Made by a program: the position numbers and the translations under genes | Notes under the pieces: generated by a model | Seen by the model: the letters and a program-made list of their open reading frames with translations, nothing else | Told to the model about the DNA's origin: nothing | Databases searched by the model: none | Source of the DNA: Betaproteobacteria bacterium HGW-Betaproteobacteria-4 | GTDB taxonomy: Bacteria; Pseudomonadota; Gammaproteobacteria; Burkholderiales; Rhodocyclaceae | Direction: 5' to 3' | NCBI GenBank assembly: GCA_002840785.1 | Contig: PHCH01000015.1 | Span: 1 to 64,000, forward strand | Length of the DNA stretch: 64,000 bases | Shown here: piece by piece, positions 39,171-47,854 of the stretch | Layout of the letters: every line of letters begins with the position of its first letter | Position numbering within the stretch: the stretch's first letter is position 1

Positions 39171-40268
39171 ATGCAAACAGCCACCATCGCCTTCGACCCC
39201 TTCGACCGCCTTTCCGACGAAGCCTGCCATGAGCGCATCCGCGTCGCCCGCGCCAAGCTCGGCAAGCGAGCCGTCATCCTCTGCCATCACTACCAGCGCG
39301 CTGACGTCTATCAGTACGCCGACCTGACCGGCGATTCGCTCAAGCTGTCGCGCCTGGCTTCGCAGACCGATTCGGAATTCGTCATTTTCTGCGGCGTGCA
39401 TTTCATGGCCGAAGTCGCCGACATCATGACCGCGCCGCACCAGAAGGCCATCCTCCCCGACCTCGCGGCTGGCTGCTCGATGGCCGACATGGCTAACCTG
39501 GCCAAGGTCGAGCGCTGCTGGCGCGAATTGAACAGCGTGCTGAACGCCGAGGAGGAAGTCACACCGGTCACCTACATCAACTCGGCGGCCGATTTGAAAG
39601 CCTTCTGCGGCGACCATGGCGGCATCGTGTGCACCTCGTCGAACGCCGGCACCATTGCCAAATGGGCCTTCGAGCGTCGCCCGAAAGTGCTGTTCTTCCC
39701 CGACCAGCACCTCGGCCGGTGGACCGGCCACAACATGGGCATCGCGATGGACGAGATGGTCGTCTGGGACCCCGATCTCGAACTCGGCGGCCTGACCCCG
39801 GCCCAGATCAAGAAAGCCAAGATCCTTCTCTGGAAGGGCCACTGCTCGGTGCACCAGATGTTCCAGAAATCGCACATCGACGCTTTCCGCGCCAAGTACC
39901 CCGAAGGCAAGGTCATCGCCCACCCGGAATGCAATTTCGAAGTCTGCGCCGCCTCGGATTACGTCGGCTCGACCGAACACATCGTCAAGACCATCAAGGA
40001 AGCCCCGGAAGGCACGCGCTGGCTGGTCGGCACCGAACTGAACCTGGTCGACCGCCTGGCCAAGGAAGTCCTGCCGCAGAACAAGATCGTCCAGTTCATG
40101 GCGACCACCATCTGCATGTGCTCGACCATGCAGCGCATCGACCCGCAGCATCTGGCGTGGACGCTGGAGAATCTGGTCGACGGCAAGGTGGTCAACCAGA
40201 TTTCCGTGCCGGCCCACGAAGCAACGCTGGCCAAGCTGGCGCTTGACCGCATGCTGGATATTTCCTGA
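39171..40268 (+). CDS. nadA: Quinolinate synthase NadA
   Basis: NadA condenses iminoaspartate with dihydroxyacetone phosphate to quinolinate for NAD synthesis, using a [4Fe-4S] cluster. The 365-residue protein shows CHHYQRADVYQYADLTGDSL, FCGVHFMAEVADI, HPECNFEVCAASDYVGST and CMCSTMQRIDPQHL, including the cluster cysteines. The ATG at 39171 is preferred because the earlier in-frame ATG at 39144 lies inside the dispersed element and a purine-rich site precedes 39171. Complete. Confidence 0.96.
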   Translation: MQTATIAFDPFDRLSDEACHERIRVARAKLGKRAVILCHHYQRADVYQYADLTGDSLKLSRLASQTDSEFVIFCGVHFMAEVADIMTAPHQKAILPDLAAGCSMADMANLAKVERCWRELNSVLNAEEEVTPVTYINSAADLKAFCGDHGGIVCTSSNAGTIAKWAFERRPKVLFFPDQHLGRWTGHNMGIAMDEMVVWDPDLELGGLTPAQIKKAKILLWKGHCSVHQMFQKSHIDAFRAKYPEGKVIAHPECNFEVCAASDYVGSTEHIVKTIKEAPEGTRWLVGTELNLVDRLAKEVLPQNKIVQFMATTICMCSTMQRIDPQHLAWTLENLVDGKVVNQISVPAHEATLAKLALDRMLDIS

Positions 40269-40272
40269 TTCC

Positions 40273-41031
40273 ATGACCCAGCCTGCGCTGCACATCACCA
40301 CCTACAACATCCACAAGGGCTTTTCGCAATTCAACCGGCGGATGATGGTGCATGAGCTGCGCGAGCGCCTGCGCCATCTCAACCCGGACATCGTGTTTTT
40401 GCAGGAGGTGCAGGGGTTGCACCTCGGCCATGCCGAAACGCATGACGACTGGCCCGACTCGCCGCAGCACGAATTCCTCGCCGAAGATGTCTGGGCGGCC
40501 TCGGCCTATGGCCGCAACATGGCCTACGACCACGGCCACCACGGCAACGCCATCCTCTCGCGCTTCCCCATCCTGCACGCGCACAACCAGGACGTCACCC
40601 ACCTCCAGTTCGAGAAACGCGGCCTGCTGCATTGCCGGATCGAACTGCCGGACGGGCCGCTGGTGCATTGCGTCTGTGCCCACCTGTCGCTGTTCGGCTA
40701 CTCGCGCCGCAAGCAGATGGCGGCGCTGGCCGATTACCTCGACCGCCTGGCCGAGCCGAATGCGCCGCTCATCGTCGCCGGCGATTTCAACGACTGGCGC
40801 AATCGCGTCGGCGAGGACCTGACGCGCCGTCTCGGCCTGCAAGAGGTGTTCAGCGGCCCGGCCGGCAAGCCGGTGTGCAGCTTCCCGGCCGCCATGCCGA
40901 TGTTCCGCCTCGACCGCATCTACGTCCGCGGCTTCGAGGTCATCCGCACCGAAGTCCATCACGGCATGCCGTGGTCGGCCATTTCCGATCACGCCGCGCT
41001 GTCGGCTCACCTGACCCGGCATGGCCGCTGA
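40273..41031 (+). CDS. Endonuclease/exonuclease/phosphatase family protein, YbhP-like
   Basis: A 252-residue EEP-fold hydrolase. Catalytic residues are visible in TYNIHKGFS, LQEVQG, HHGNAILSRFP, AGDFNDW and the final ISDHAALSAHL. It is followed, with an 11-base overlap, by a cardiolipin synthase gene, the same pairing as E. coli ybhP-ybhO, suggesting a lipid-related phosphodiesterase rather than a nuclease. That role is inferred from context. Confidence 0.88.
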   Translation: MTQPALHITTYNIHKGFSQFNRRMMVHELRERLRHLNPDIVFLQEVQGLHLGHAETHDDWPDSPQHEFLAEDVWAASAYGRNMAYDHGHHGNAILSRFPILHAHNQDVTHLQFEKRGLLHCRIELPDGPLVHCVCAHLSLFGYSRRKQMAALADYLDRLAEPNAPLIVAGDFNDWRNRVGEDLTRRLGLQEVFSGPAGKPVCSFPAAMPMFRLDRIYVRGFEVIRTEVHHGMPWSAISDHAALSAHLTRHGR

Positions 41032-42079
41032 GTTTGTGCCGGGCGCCCTGTGCCGGGCGGCCGAACGCGGCGTCCAGGTCAATGTCACGGTTGACGGCTT
41101 CGGGGCGCGCAATTTCAAAATCGACTTCTTTTCCCGGTTGACCGTGGCAGGCGTCCGCGCCATGTTCTACCGGCCCGAAATCGGCCGCTTCCACTTCAAA
41201 CGCCACCGTTTGCGCCGCCTTCACCGCAAGCTGGTCGTCATCGATGCACGCGTCGCCTTCATCGGCGGCATCAACGTCATCGACGACAACAATGCGCCAC
41301 TCGACATGCGCCCGCACTACGACTACGCCGTGCGCGTCGAAGGCCCGGTCCTCCGCCAGGTCCATCACGCCGTGCGCCGGATGTGGGAAACCGTGTCGTG
41401 GGTCAATTTCAAGCGACGCTTTCGCCTCGCCCCGGTTGCCGATCCCTGCTGCGTGGCCGCTGGCGACCAGAACGCGGCTTTCCTGATCCGCGACAACATC
41501 CGCCACCGCAATGACATCCTGCACGCTTATCTCGATGCCATCGACAACGCCAAGCACAACATCCTGATCGCCAACGCCTACTTCCTGCCCGGCCTGCGTT
41601 TCGGTCGGGCGCTCTACGCCGCCGCCCAGCGCGGCGTGCGCATCACCGTGCTGCTCCAGGGCAAGAGCGATCACCAGCTGTTTCGCTACGCCACCCAGAC
41701 TCTGTACGCCACGGCGCTGGCTGCCGGCATCCGCATCTTCGAGTACGAAAAAAGTTTCATGCACGCCAAGGTCGCCGTCATCGACGGCCAGTGGGCCACC
41801 GTCGGCTCGTCGAACATCGACCCGTTCAGCCTGCTCCTCGCCAAGGAAGCCAATCTTGTCGTCCGCGACGCCGTATTTGCCGGCGAACTCGAAGCCAGCC
41901 TGAAGCACGCCATGACCATCGGCGCCCGTGAACTGCTCGCCGACGAACTGTCGCGCCAGCCCATCCACTCGCGTTTCCTGCGCTGGCTGGCCTACGGGCT
42001 GGTCCGCGCCATGGTCGGCATCGCCGGCTACAGCCAGCGCCACTGGCAGGTCGACGAGACTAAGCCAGAGGAACGATGA
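41021..42079 (+). CDS. clsB: Cardiolipin synthase B-like phospholipase D protein, N-terminal segment missing
   Basis: A 352-residue PLD-superfamily enzyme with both HKD motifs (HRKLVVIDARVAFIGGINVIDD and HAKVAVIDGQWATVGSSNIDP), as in ClsB/YbhO, which makes cardiolipin. The protein opens MAAEFVPG and passes at once to ALCRAAERGV, whereas the family has about 44 residues between these points, including the first strand of the PLD fold. The junction lies at two copies of GTGCCGGGCG 14 bases apart (41036 and 41050). The in-frame loss probably inactivates it unless it is an assembly artefact. It also contains a dispersed-element copy at 41110-41147. Confidence 0.85.
   Translation: MAAEFVPGALCRAAERGVQVNVTVDGFGARNFKIDFFSRLTVAGVRAMFYRPEIGRFHFKRHRLRRLHRKLVVIDARVAFIGGINVIDDNNAPLDMRPHYDYAVRVEGPVLRQVHHAVRRMWETVSWVNFKRRFRLAPVADPCCVAAGDQNAAFLIRDNIRHRNDILHAYLDAIDNAKHNILIANAYFLPGLRFGRALYAAAQRGVRITVLLQGKSDHQLFRYATQTLYATALAAGIRIFEYEKSFMHAKVAVIDGQWATVGSSNIDPFSLLLAKEANLVVRDAVFAGELEASLKHAMTIGARELLADELSRQPIHSRFLRWLAYGLVRAMVGIAGYSQRHWQVDETKPEER
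41110..41147 (-). repeat. Dispersed short element, copy in clsB
   Basis: Minus strand: exact core ACGGTCAACCGG, then GAAAAGAAGTCGATTTTG and AAATTGCG. Read in the clsB frame as NFKIDFFSRLTVA. Confidence 0.7.
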
Positions 42080-42971
42080 TCGCCGGCGTGCGCGGGATGG
42101 CCGCGAACGACCAGTTGGCCAAAGCCCAGGCCCAGACCTCGGCGACCGTCGCCCGCGCCAGTCCGGCCGGCGCCGGCTGACCGAGAAAAACCAAAGCCCG
42201 GACCAGTTCGGCCGCCGCGATCTCGTTCGCCAGGGGCCGGGCCAGCGTCTGCTTCGAGAGCTTTTCACCGGCCGCATTGGCCGCCACCGGCAGATGGGCG
42301 TAGCTCGTCGTGGCAAAGCCCAGGCAGCGTTGCAGCCAGATCTGCCGTGGCGTCGAGGCGAGCAAATCAGCGCCGCGCACGACTTGCGAAATGTGCTGAA
42401 AATCGTCGTCGACCGTGACAGCGAGCTGGTAGGCGAACAAACCGTCGGCCCGGCGCAGCACGAAATCGCCGACATCGCTTTCGAGATGCTGGGCGACGCG
42501 CCCCTGCACGCGATCAACGAAAGCGATTTCGTCGTCATTGACGCGTAACCGCCAGGCCCGCGCCACTCGTCCGGCCGGCAAGCCGTCGCGGCAGGTGCCG
42601 GGATAAGCCAGCCCGCCATCGACCGCCAGGCGTGTTGCCGAGTCGGCAATCTCCTTGCGCGAGCAGGCGCAGCCGTAGGCCAGGCCGGCCGACTTGAGCT
42701 GGTCCAGCGCCGCTGCATAAGCCTCGAAGCGGCTGCTCTGATACAACACCGCCCCATCCCATTCAAAGCCGAATGCCGCCAGCGTTTTCAGGATGGCATC
42801 TGCCGCCCCCGCCACGTTGCGCGGCGTATCGACATCCTCCATGCGCACCAGCCACTCGCCACCGTGCGTACGCGCATCGAGGTAGCTGCCGACAGCGGCA
42901 ACCAGGGAGCCGAAGTGCAGGGGGCCAGTGGGCGATGGCGCAAAACGGCCGCGATAGTGGTTGGTGGACAC
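42060..42971 (-). CDS. gluQ: Glutamyl-Q tRNA(Asp) synthetase
   Basis: GluQ attaches glutamate to queuosine in tRNA-Asp. The 303-residue protein is the catalytic half of a GluRS: RGRFAPSPTGPLHFGSLVAA with the HIGH-like HFGS, the cysteine set CACSRKEIADS with a further Cys in YPGTC for zinc, and KLSKQ as the KMSKS equivalent. It lacks the anticodon-binding domain, as expected. I chose the GTG at 42971, which gives a typical start; an ATG at 43022 would add 17 atypical residues. It is convergent with clsB and overlaps it by 20 bases. Confidence 0.93.
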   Translation of the reverse strand: MSTNHYRGRFAPSPTGPLHFGSLVAAVGSYLDARTHGGEWLVRMEDVDTPRNVAGAADAILKTLAAFGFEWDGAVLYQSSRFEAYAAALDQLKSAGLAYGCACSRKEIADSATRLAVDGGLAYPGTCRDGLPAGRVARAWRLRVNDDEIAFVDRVQGRVAQHLESDVGDFVLRRADGLFAYQLAVTVDDDFQHISQVVRGADLLASTPRQIWLQRCLGFATTSYAHLPVAANAAGEKLSKQTLARPLANEIAAAELVRALVFLGQPAPAGLARATVAEVWAWALANWSFAAIPRTPAIIVPLA

Positions 42972-43132
42972 GATATTGAGCGATGGCAGGAGCGAATCCG
43001 GTTCGCGACTATACCAAGCCATCGGTCGTGAACCGAAGCGACCGGCTTTTCTGAAGGGAATCTTCGGGCCGCCCTGCTTGTCCGAAAGGGAAGCGTCCGG
43101 TAAAAGGACTCAATCGACATACCAAGGCCCCC

Positions 43133-44833
43133 ATGGACCACAACATTCCCCTGATCACCACGCTCGCTGCCGGCTTCGGCATCGCCCTGATTCTCGGCTT
43201 TGCCGCCGAGCGCATGAAACTGCCCGCGCTGGTCGGCTACCTCGCCGCCGGCATCCTGATCGGCCCTGCCACGCCGGGCTTTGTCGCTGACATGAGCATC
43301 GCTGCCCAGTTGTCCGAAATCGGCGTGATGTTGCTCATGTTCGGCGTCGGGCTACACTTTTCGCTGGGCGACCTGATGGCCGTCAAGCGCATCGCCGTCC
43401 CCGGCGCCGTCGTCCAGATGGCCTGCGCCACCCTGCTCGGCATGGCCGTGGCCTGGGGTTGGGGCTGGCAGTGGGGGCACGGCCTGCTCTTCGGCCTGTC
43501 GCTGTCCTGCGCCAGTACCGTCGTGCTGCTCAAGGCCCTCGAGGCCAGAGGCGTTCTTGACAGCATGAACGGGCGCATTGCGGTCGGCTGGCTGGTCGTC
43601 GAAGACTTGGCCACGGTTCTGGTTCTCGTGTTGCTGCCGCCGCTGGCCGGCATTCTCGGCGGCGAGGCGCAGTCAGCCGGTGGCAACCAGGAAATCTGGA
43701 TCGCCATCGCCAAAACGCTGCTCGAGGTCTGCGCCTTCATCGGCCTGATGATGATCGTCGGCCGCAAGGTCATTCCCTGGCTGCTCTGGCACATCGCCGC
43801 CACCGGCTCGCGCGAACTGTTCACGCTGTCCGTCGTCGCCGCCGCCATCGGCATCGCCTACGGCGCGGCGCTGTTGTTCAGCGTTTCGTTTGCGCTGGGC
43901 GCCTTCTTCGCCGGCATGGTCATGCGCGAGTCCGAGTTCAGCCATCGCGCGGCCGAAGAATCCCTGCCGCTGCGCGATGCGTTCTCCGTTCTGTTCTTTG
44001 TGTCGGTCGGCATGCTCTTCCAGCCGTCGATTCTGGTCGACAAGCCCTGGCAGGTTCTCGGCGTCGTCGCCATCATCATGGTCGGCAAAACGCTGGCCGC
44101 CATGGGCCTGGTCCTGGCTCTGCGCTACCCGCTCAACACCGCCCTGACCGTCGCCGCCAGCCTGGCCCAGATCGGCGAGTTTTCGTTCATTCTGGCCGGG
44201 CTGGGTCAGTCCCTTGGCTTGATGACGAGCGAAGGAATGAGCCTGATCCTGGCCGGTGCTCTGTTCTCGATTGCCCTCAATCCGCTGATGTTCTCGACCA
44301 TCGAGCCCTTGCGGCGCTGGGCGCTCGGCCGGTCAGCCAAGGCCCGCGAGCTGGAACAACGCGGCGATCCGTTTGCCGAACTGCCGATGAGCACCGAACG
44401 CAAGTTTCTCGAGAAGCAGGTCGTGCTGGTCGGTTACGGCCGGGTCGGGCACCGGATAGCCGAGGCGCTGGAAAGCCAGGGGATTCCTTACGTGGTCGCC
44501 GAGCAGAACCGGGAACTGGTCGAAAGCCTGCGCGACAAGGGGATCGCCGCCGTGTCGGGAGATGCCAGCGAGCCCTCCGTCCTGATTCAGGCGCACATTG
44601 CCGATGCGGCGATGCTGGTCATTGCCAGCCCCGACCCGATCAACGTCCGGCAGATGGTCGACACGGCCAGAACGCTCAATCCAGACATCGAAATCGTCCT
44701 GCGCACCCACAGCGAGGCCGAATCAGCGCTACTGCGCAAAGACAATCTGGGCGCTGTTTTTTATGGTGAGGAAGAATTGGCCAAAGGCATGACGGGTCAC
44801 GTCCTGGAGCGCCTTTCCCGGCAAGCCGGGTAA
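43133..44833 (+). CDS. Kef-type (CPA2) cation/proton antiporter with RCK domain, YbaL-like
   Basis: A 566-residue inner-membrane transporter: about 12 membrane helices (GYLAAGILIGPATPGF, GVMLLMFGVGLHFS, WLVVEDLATVLVLVLLPP) followed by a cytoplasmic RCK_N/TrkA-N domain with the GYGRVGHRIAEAL dinucleotide motif. It most resembles YbaL. It probably exchanges K+ or Na+ for H+ under nucleotide control. Upstream, 160 bases separate it from the divergent gluQ; I see no specific signal there beyond space for two promoters. Confidence 0.92.
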   Translation: MDHNIPLITTLAAGFGIALILGFAAERMKLPALVGYLAAGILIGPATPGFVADMSIAAQLSEIGVMLLMFGVGLHFSLGDLMAVKRIAVPGAVVQMACATLLGMAVAWGWGWQWGHGLLFGLSLSCASTVVLLKALEARGVLDSMNGRIAVGWLVVEDLATVLVLVLLPPLAGILGGEAQSAGGNQEIWIAIAKTLLEVCAFIGLMMIVGRKVIPWLLWHIAATGSRELFTLSVVAAAIGIAYGAALLFSVSFALGAFFAGMVMRESEFSHRAAEESLPLRDAFSVLFFVSVGMLFQPSILVDKPWQVLGVVAIIMVGKTLAAMGLVLALRYPLNTALTVAASLAQIGEFSFILAGLGQSLGLMTSEGMSLILAGALFSIALNPLMFSTIEPLRRWALGRSAKARELEQRGDPFAELPMSTERKFLEKQVVLVGYGRVGHRIAEALESQGIPYVVAEQNRELVESLRDKGIAAVSGDASEPSVLIQAHIADAAMLVIASPDPINVRQMVDTARTLNPDIEIVLRTHSEAESALLRKDNLGAVFYGEEELAKGMTGHVLERLSRQAG

Positions 44834-44834
44834 A

Positions 44835-45740
44835 TCAGGAATTCTTCTGGGCCAGGAATTCGTCGATCAGTCGAATAAGCACTTCTTCCTCATCACCGTC
44901 GGACAAACCGAGCAGTTCGGCAACGAGCTTCACTTTGTCCTGACTGACGCGACGCCGGGCGCTGGAGATTTTGGCCGCTTCCGGCTGCTCTTCCCACGGC
45001 GGGGTGTCGGATGCCGACGGCGCCACAACGGCTTGGGGCGCAGCGCCGACCATGTCATCGGCGACGACGCTTTCCTTCTTTTTCCGCCCGCCGGTGGCTT
45101 CTGACAGCGCGTTATCGACGACTTTCTTCGACACCTTCTCGCCCTCGGGCAATTGCCCGATCTGGTCGATCAGAACTTCGGCCTTGGCCTCGTCCTTCTT
45201 GGCCAGCCTTTCGAGCTGAACGGCGGCGCCGGTGCTGGCAATCTTGCCGGCATCGAGCAGAGCGGTGACTTTTTCGGACAGGTTCGCAGCAGCCGTCGCC
45301 TGTGCCAGCCAGGTGGGCGCCCGGCCAAAATGCTGGGCCGCCTCATCCGGCGACTCGAAACGCGCCGCGATGGTCTGAATGGCGTTGGCCATTTCACGGG
45401 CCTCGAGCGCCGAACGGACGCCCAGGCCGATATTTTCGAAAACCTGAACCTCAAGGGTTTCCGCCGCCGCGCAGGCGCGAACGATGACCGGCACCGTCTT
45501 TTCGCCAGCCAGGATGGCAGCCTGCCGACGCCGCTCGCCGACGACAATCGTGTAACGACCCGCAGCATTGGCCGGCCTGACGACCAGCGGGTGAATCACC
45601 CCCATTTTCTGAATTGAATTGGCCAGGCCCTTGAGGCTGCTTTCGTCGATGTTCTGCCGGGGATGCTGCGGATCGGGTTCGATCAACGCGACATCGATGA
45701 TCTGAAAATCGGACGAACTATCTTTGAAAGTCATGGCCAT
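44835..45740 (-). CDS. Orphan ParB/RepB/Spo0J-family protein
   Basis: A 301-residue ParB-type protein. The N-terminal ParB domain has DPQHPRQ...LKGLANSIQKMGVIHPLVVRP and the CTP-binding GERRRQAA motif, followed by a helix-turn-helix region (FGRAPTWLAQATAAANLSEKV) and a basic/acidic C-terminal part reminiscent of KorB. No parA gene or obvious parS cluster is adjacent, so it is not the main chromosome partition locus. It may be a plasmid-derived regulator settled beside the HU gene. It ends one base from the convergent antiporter gene. Confidence 0.85.
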   Translation of the reverse strand: MAMTFKDSSSDFQIIDVALIEPDPQHPRQNIDESSLKGLANSIQKMGVIHPLVVRPANAAGRYTIVVGERRRQAAILAGEKTVPVIVRACAAAETLEVQVFENIGLGVRSALEAREMANAIQTIAARFESPDEAAQHFGRAPTWLAQATAAANLSEKVTALLDAGKIASTGAAVQLERLAKKDEAKAEVLIDQIGQLPEGEKVSKKVVDNALSEATGGRKKKESVVADDMVGAAPQAVVAPSASDTPPWEEQPEAAKISSARRRVSQDKVKLVAELLGLSDGDEEEVLIRLIDEFLAQKNS

Positions 45741-45768
45741 TCACTTTTAAAACGAGGGATCAGAAAGC

Positions 45769-45804
45769 AAAAAGCCCCAGAAATCGAAGCTCTGGGGCTT
45801 TTTT
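45769..45804 (-). terminator. Bidirectional-type terminator after the HU gene
   Basis: AGCCCCAGA and TCTGGGGCT pair around a 9-base loop with A/T runs at both ends. It lies just beyond the HU stop on the minus strand and upstream of the ParB gene. Confidence 0.9.
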
Positions 45805-45818
45805 GGCAGTGCGCCGGA

Positions 45819-46097
45819 TTACTTCTTGGCGACAGCAGCCTTGAAGTTGCTGCCAGCCGAGAACTTCGGCACGGTGGTGGCGGCGATGGAGAGCTTTTCG
45901 CCAGTCTTCGGGTTCTTGCCTTCACGGGCAGCGCGGGCCGATGCCTTGAAAGTGCCGAAGCCGATCAGGGAAACGGAGTCGCCACCGGCCACGGCGGCAA
46001 CAATGGCGCCGGTCACGGCATCCAGGGCCTTGGCAGCATCGGCCTTGGTCAGGCCGGCTTCTTCAGCGATGGCATCAATCAGTTCGGATTTGTTCAT
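45819..46097 (-). CDS. hup: DNA-binding protein HU
   Basis: A 92-residue histone-like nucleoid protein with MNKSELIDAIAEEAGLTKADA, the VSLIGFGTFKASARAAREGKNPKTGE arm and a basic end. The GAGGA ribosome-binding site lies 6 bases before the ATG at 46097 but only one base before the upstream ATG at 46103, which decides the start. Complete and typical of HU-beta-like proteins; transcribed from its own promoter and ended by a strong hairpin. Confidence 0.95.
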   Translation of the reverse strand: MNKSELIDAIAEEAGLTKADAAKALDAVTGAIVAAVAGGDSVSLIGFGTFKASARAAREGKNPKTGEKLSIAATTVPKFSAGSNFKAAVAKK

Positions 46098-46165
46098 GTT
46101 CATTCCTCGGTTTGGTCAAAGCTGGTTTGGCGCACCGAAAAAACCAACACGCCAGAAGGGGCGCA

Positions 46166-46193
46166 ATTTTAGGGCTTTTAGGGTGCGAAGCAA
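46166..46193 (-). promoter_or_regulatory. Candidate sigma-70 promoter of the HU gene
   Basis: Minus strand: -35 TTGCTT and -10 TAAAAT separated by 16 bases, about 70 bases before the HU start. This is the best-looking hexamer pair in the 190-base gap. Confidence 0.45.
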
Positions 46194-46220
46194 GCCCAAA
46201 AAAACCAGATCGCTTCCGGC

Positions 46221-46257
46221 GATTTGATTTTTGATCATTTTTTCCGGTTGACCGTGG
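46221..46257 (-). repeat. Dispersed short element upstream of the HU gene
   Basis: Minus strand: exact core ACGGTCAACCGG, then AAAAAATGATCAAAAATC and AAATCGCCGG. Intergenic; it lies upstream of the putative HU promoter. Confidence 0.8.
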
Positions 46258-46294
46258 CAATCGCTTCGGGCCCTCGGCCAGGACAATAATTTTG

Positions 46295-47443
46295 TCAGGC
46301 GCTCAAATTCGGCATCAAGGCCGCAAGGGCCATGCGCTCCTTGGTGAAGCTGCCCTGCACGACAAAACCGCTGGGCTGGCCACTCGCCTGATCGACAAAA
46401 AGTGCCCGCAAGCCGTCTGCGCTGACCGTTTCATCCCAGTGACCGAGCGGGCTGGGCGGTGGGGAAACGACGGTCGGGCAAGCCGGGGTCTTGAGCACGA
46501 TGGGCATCGCCGGGTAAGTCACCGGCTCGGGATTGCCGGTCAGGGTGCCGGCGAGCTTTTTGGCGCCCAGCATGATCGGCATGACGTAAGGCAGGAACAG
46601 GCCGCCCAGTTCAACGCAGTCGCCAAGCGCGTAAATGTTCGGGTCGGAGGTTCGCAGGAAAGCGTCCGTGACAATGCCCAGACCGGTCGCCAGCGCGGCC
46701 GTCTTGGCCAGTGCGAGATTGGGCCGCAGGCCGATGGCCGAGAGCACCAGGTCGTAGGGGCGGGCGTTGCCCTGGCTGTCGATCAGGATGTAACGCTCGC
46801 CGTCGCGGCGAATGGCTTCAAGCCGCGCCCCGAGATGAAAGCCGACACCGATAGCCGTCAGCTTGTCGCGCAGTTGCTGCGCCGCGACGGGCGGCAGCAG
46901 GCGGCCCATGGGTTGTTCGATCTGGTCGTACACATCGACGGCAAAATCGCCCAGACGCAGGTCGTTGGCGAATTCGCAGCCGATCAGCCCGGCGCCGACG
47001 ATGGCGACGCTGCGCTTCCCGGCCAGCCGGCTGCGCAGACGAGCGTAATCGGCCAGGCTGTTGATCGAGATGGCGTCCGGCACACCGTCGCCGGCCAGCG
47101 GCAGCGGAATCTGCGACGCCCCGACGGCCAGCACAAGCTGGTCGTAGGCCAGCGTGCCCTGCGTGCACACGACTTCGCGGCGGCCGGCGTCGATACGGGC
47201 GACAGCGGTATGGGCCATGATCAGGATGCCCAGATCATGCTCCAGCTTGACGGCCGGGGTCAGTACCATTTCTTCCGGCCGCTTGTTGGCGGCGAAGGCG
47301 TTGGACAGGTTGGGCTTGGAATAGAAAACGCCGTCATCGGCCGTGATGACGATGATTTCGCGCTCCTTGTCGAGCTTGCGAAGTTCGCGGACCAGCGTGA
47401 TGCCGGCCAGGCCGCTACCGATGATCAGGGTGCGATTGTTCAT
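46295..47443 (-). CDS. Rubredoxin reductase-like FAD/NAD(P) oxidoreductase
   Basis: A 382-residue flavoprotein with an FAD-binding IIGSGLAGITLVREL at the N-terminus, a central NAD(P) motif VAIVGAGLIGCEFANDL and the second FAD contact DPNIYALGDCVELGG. Overall it resembles NorW/RubB reductases that pass electrons to rubredoxin. A rubredoxin gene lies upstream in the same cluster at 52274, making electron transfer to it plausible. Last gene of the cyanase operon, 65 bases after ahpD-like. Confidence 0.88.
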   Translation of the reverse strand: MNNRTLIIGSGLAGITLVRELRKLDKEREIIVITADDGVFYSKPNLSNAFAANKRPEEMVLTPAVKLEHDLGILIMAHTAVARIDAGRREVVCTQGTLAYDQLVLAVGASQIPLPLAGDGVPDAISINSLADYARLRSRLAGKRSVAIVGAGLIGCEFANDLRLGDFAVDVYDQIEQPMGRLLPPVAAQQLRDKLTAIGVGFHLGARLEAIRRDGERYILIDSQGNARPYDLVLSAIGLRPNLALAKTAALATGLGIVTDAFLRTSDPNIYALGDCVELGGLFLPYVMPIMLGAKKLAGTLTGNPEPVTYPAMPIVLKTPACPTVVSPPPSPLGHWDETVSADGLRALFVDQASGQPSGFVVQGSFTKERMALAALMPNLSA

Positions 47444-47508
47444 GTGCTGACTTTCAATGGGGGCGCCCGCCCCCGGTCACATCGACCACGGGGGCGAGCC
47501 GTACTGCA

Positions 47509-47853
47509 TCAGGCGCCTTCGAACTCGTCGTAGGCGCGGACAGCTTCGGCGGCATACATCAGGGTCGGGCCGCCGCCCATATAAACGCAGATGGCCAGCG
47601 TTTCCATCAGTTGCTCACGCGTCACGCCGAGCTTGATCAGGGCTTTGACATGAAAGCCGATGCAGGCATCGCAGCGCGAGGCGACGCCGATGGCGAGCGC
47701 TGTCAGCTCCTTTTGCAAGGCCGACAAGGTGCCTTCGGCCAAGGCTGCCTGCGACATCTGGCCAAAGCCCTTCATCGTCTCCGGAATGGCGCTGCGCAGC
47801 TTGCCCAGCGCCTTCGAGACGTCCCCGGTGATGACCGAAAACGATTTGCTCAT
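47509..47853 (-). CDS. Carboxymuconolactone decarboxylase/AhpD-family protein
   Basis: A 114-residue AhpD-fold protein with the redox motif CDACIGFH and the family pattern LTREQLMETLAICVYMGGGP-like helix. AhpD-type proteins have thiol peroxidase or disulfide reductase activity. The start at 47853 (MSKSF) follows the OsmC-like stop by one base, so the two are co-translated. Pairing with an OsmC-type peroxidase suggests a small antioxidant module within the nitrogen cluster. Confidence 0.88.
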   Translation of the reverse strand: MSKSFSVITGDVSKALGKLRSAIPETMKGFGQMSQAALAEGTLSALQKELTALAIGVASRCDACIGFHVKALIKLGVTREQLMETLAICVYMGGGPTLMYAAEAVRAYDEFEGA

Positions 47854-47854
47854 C

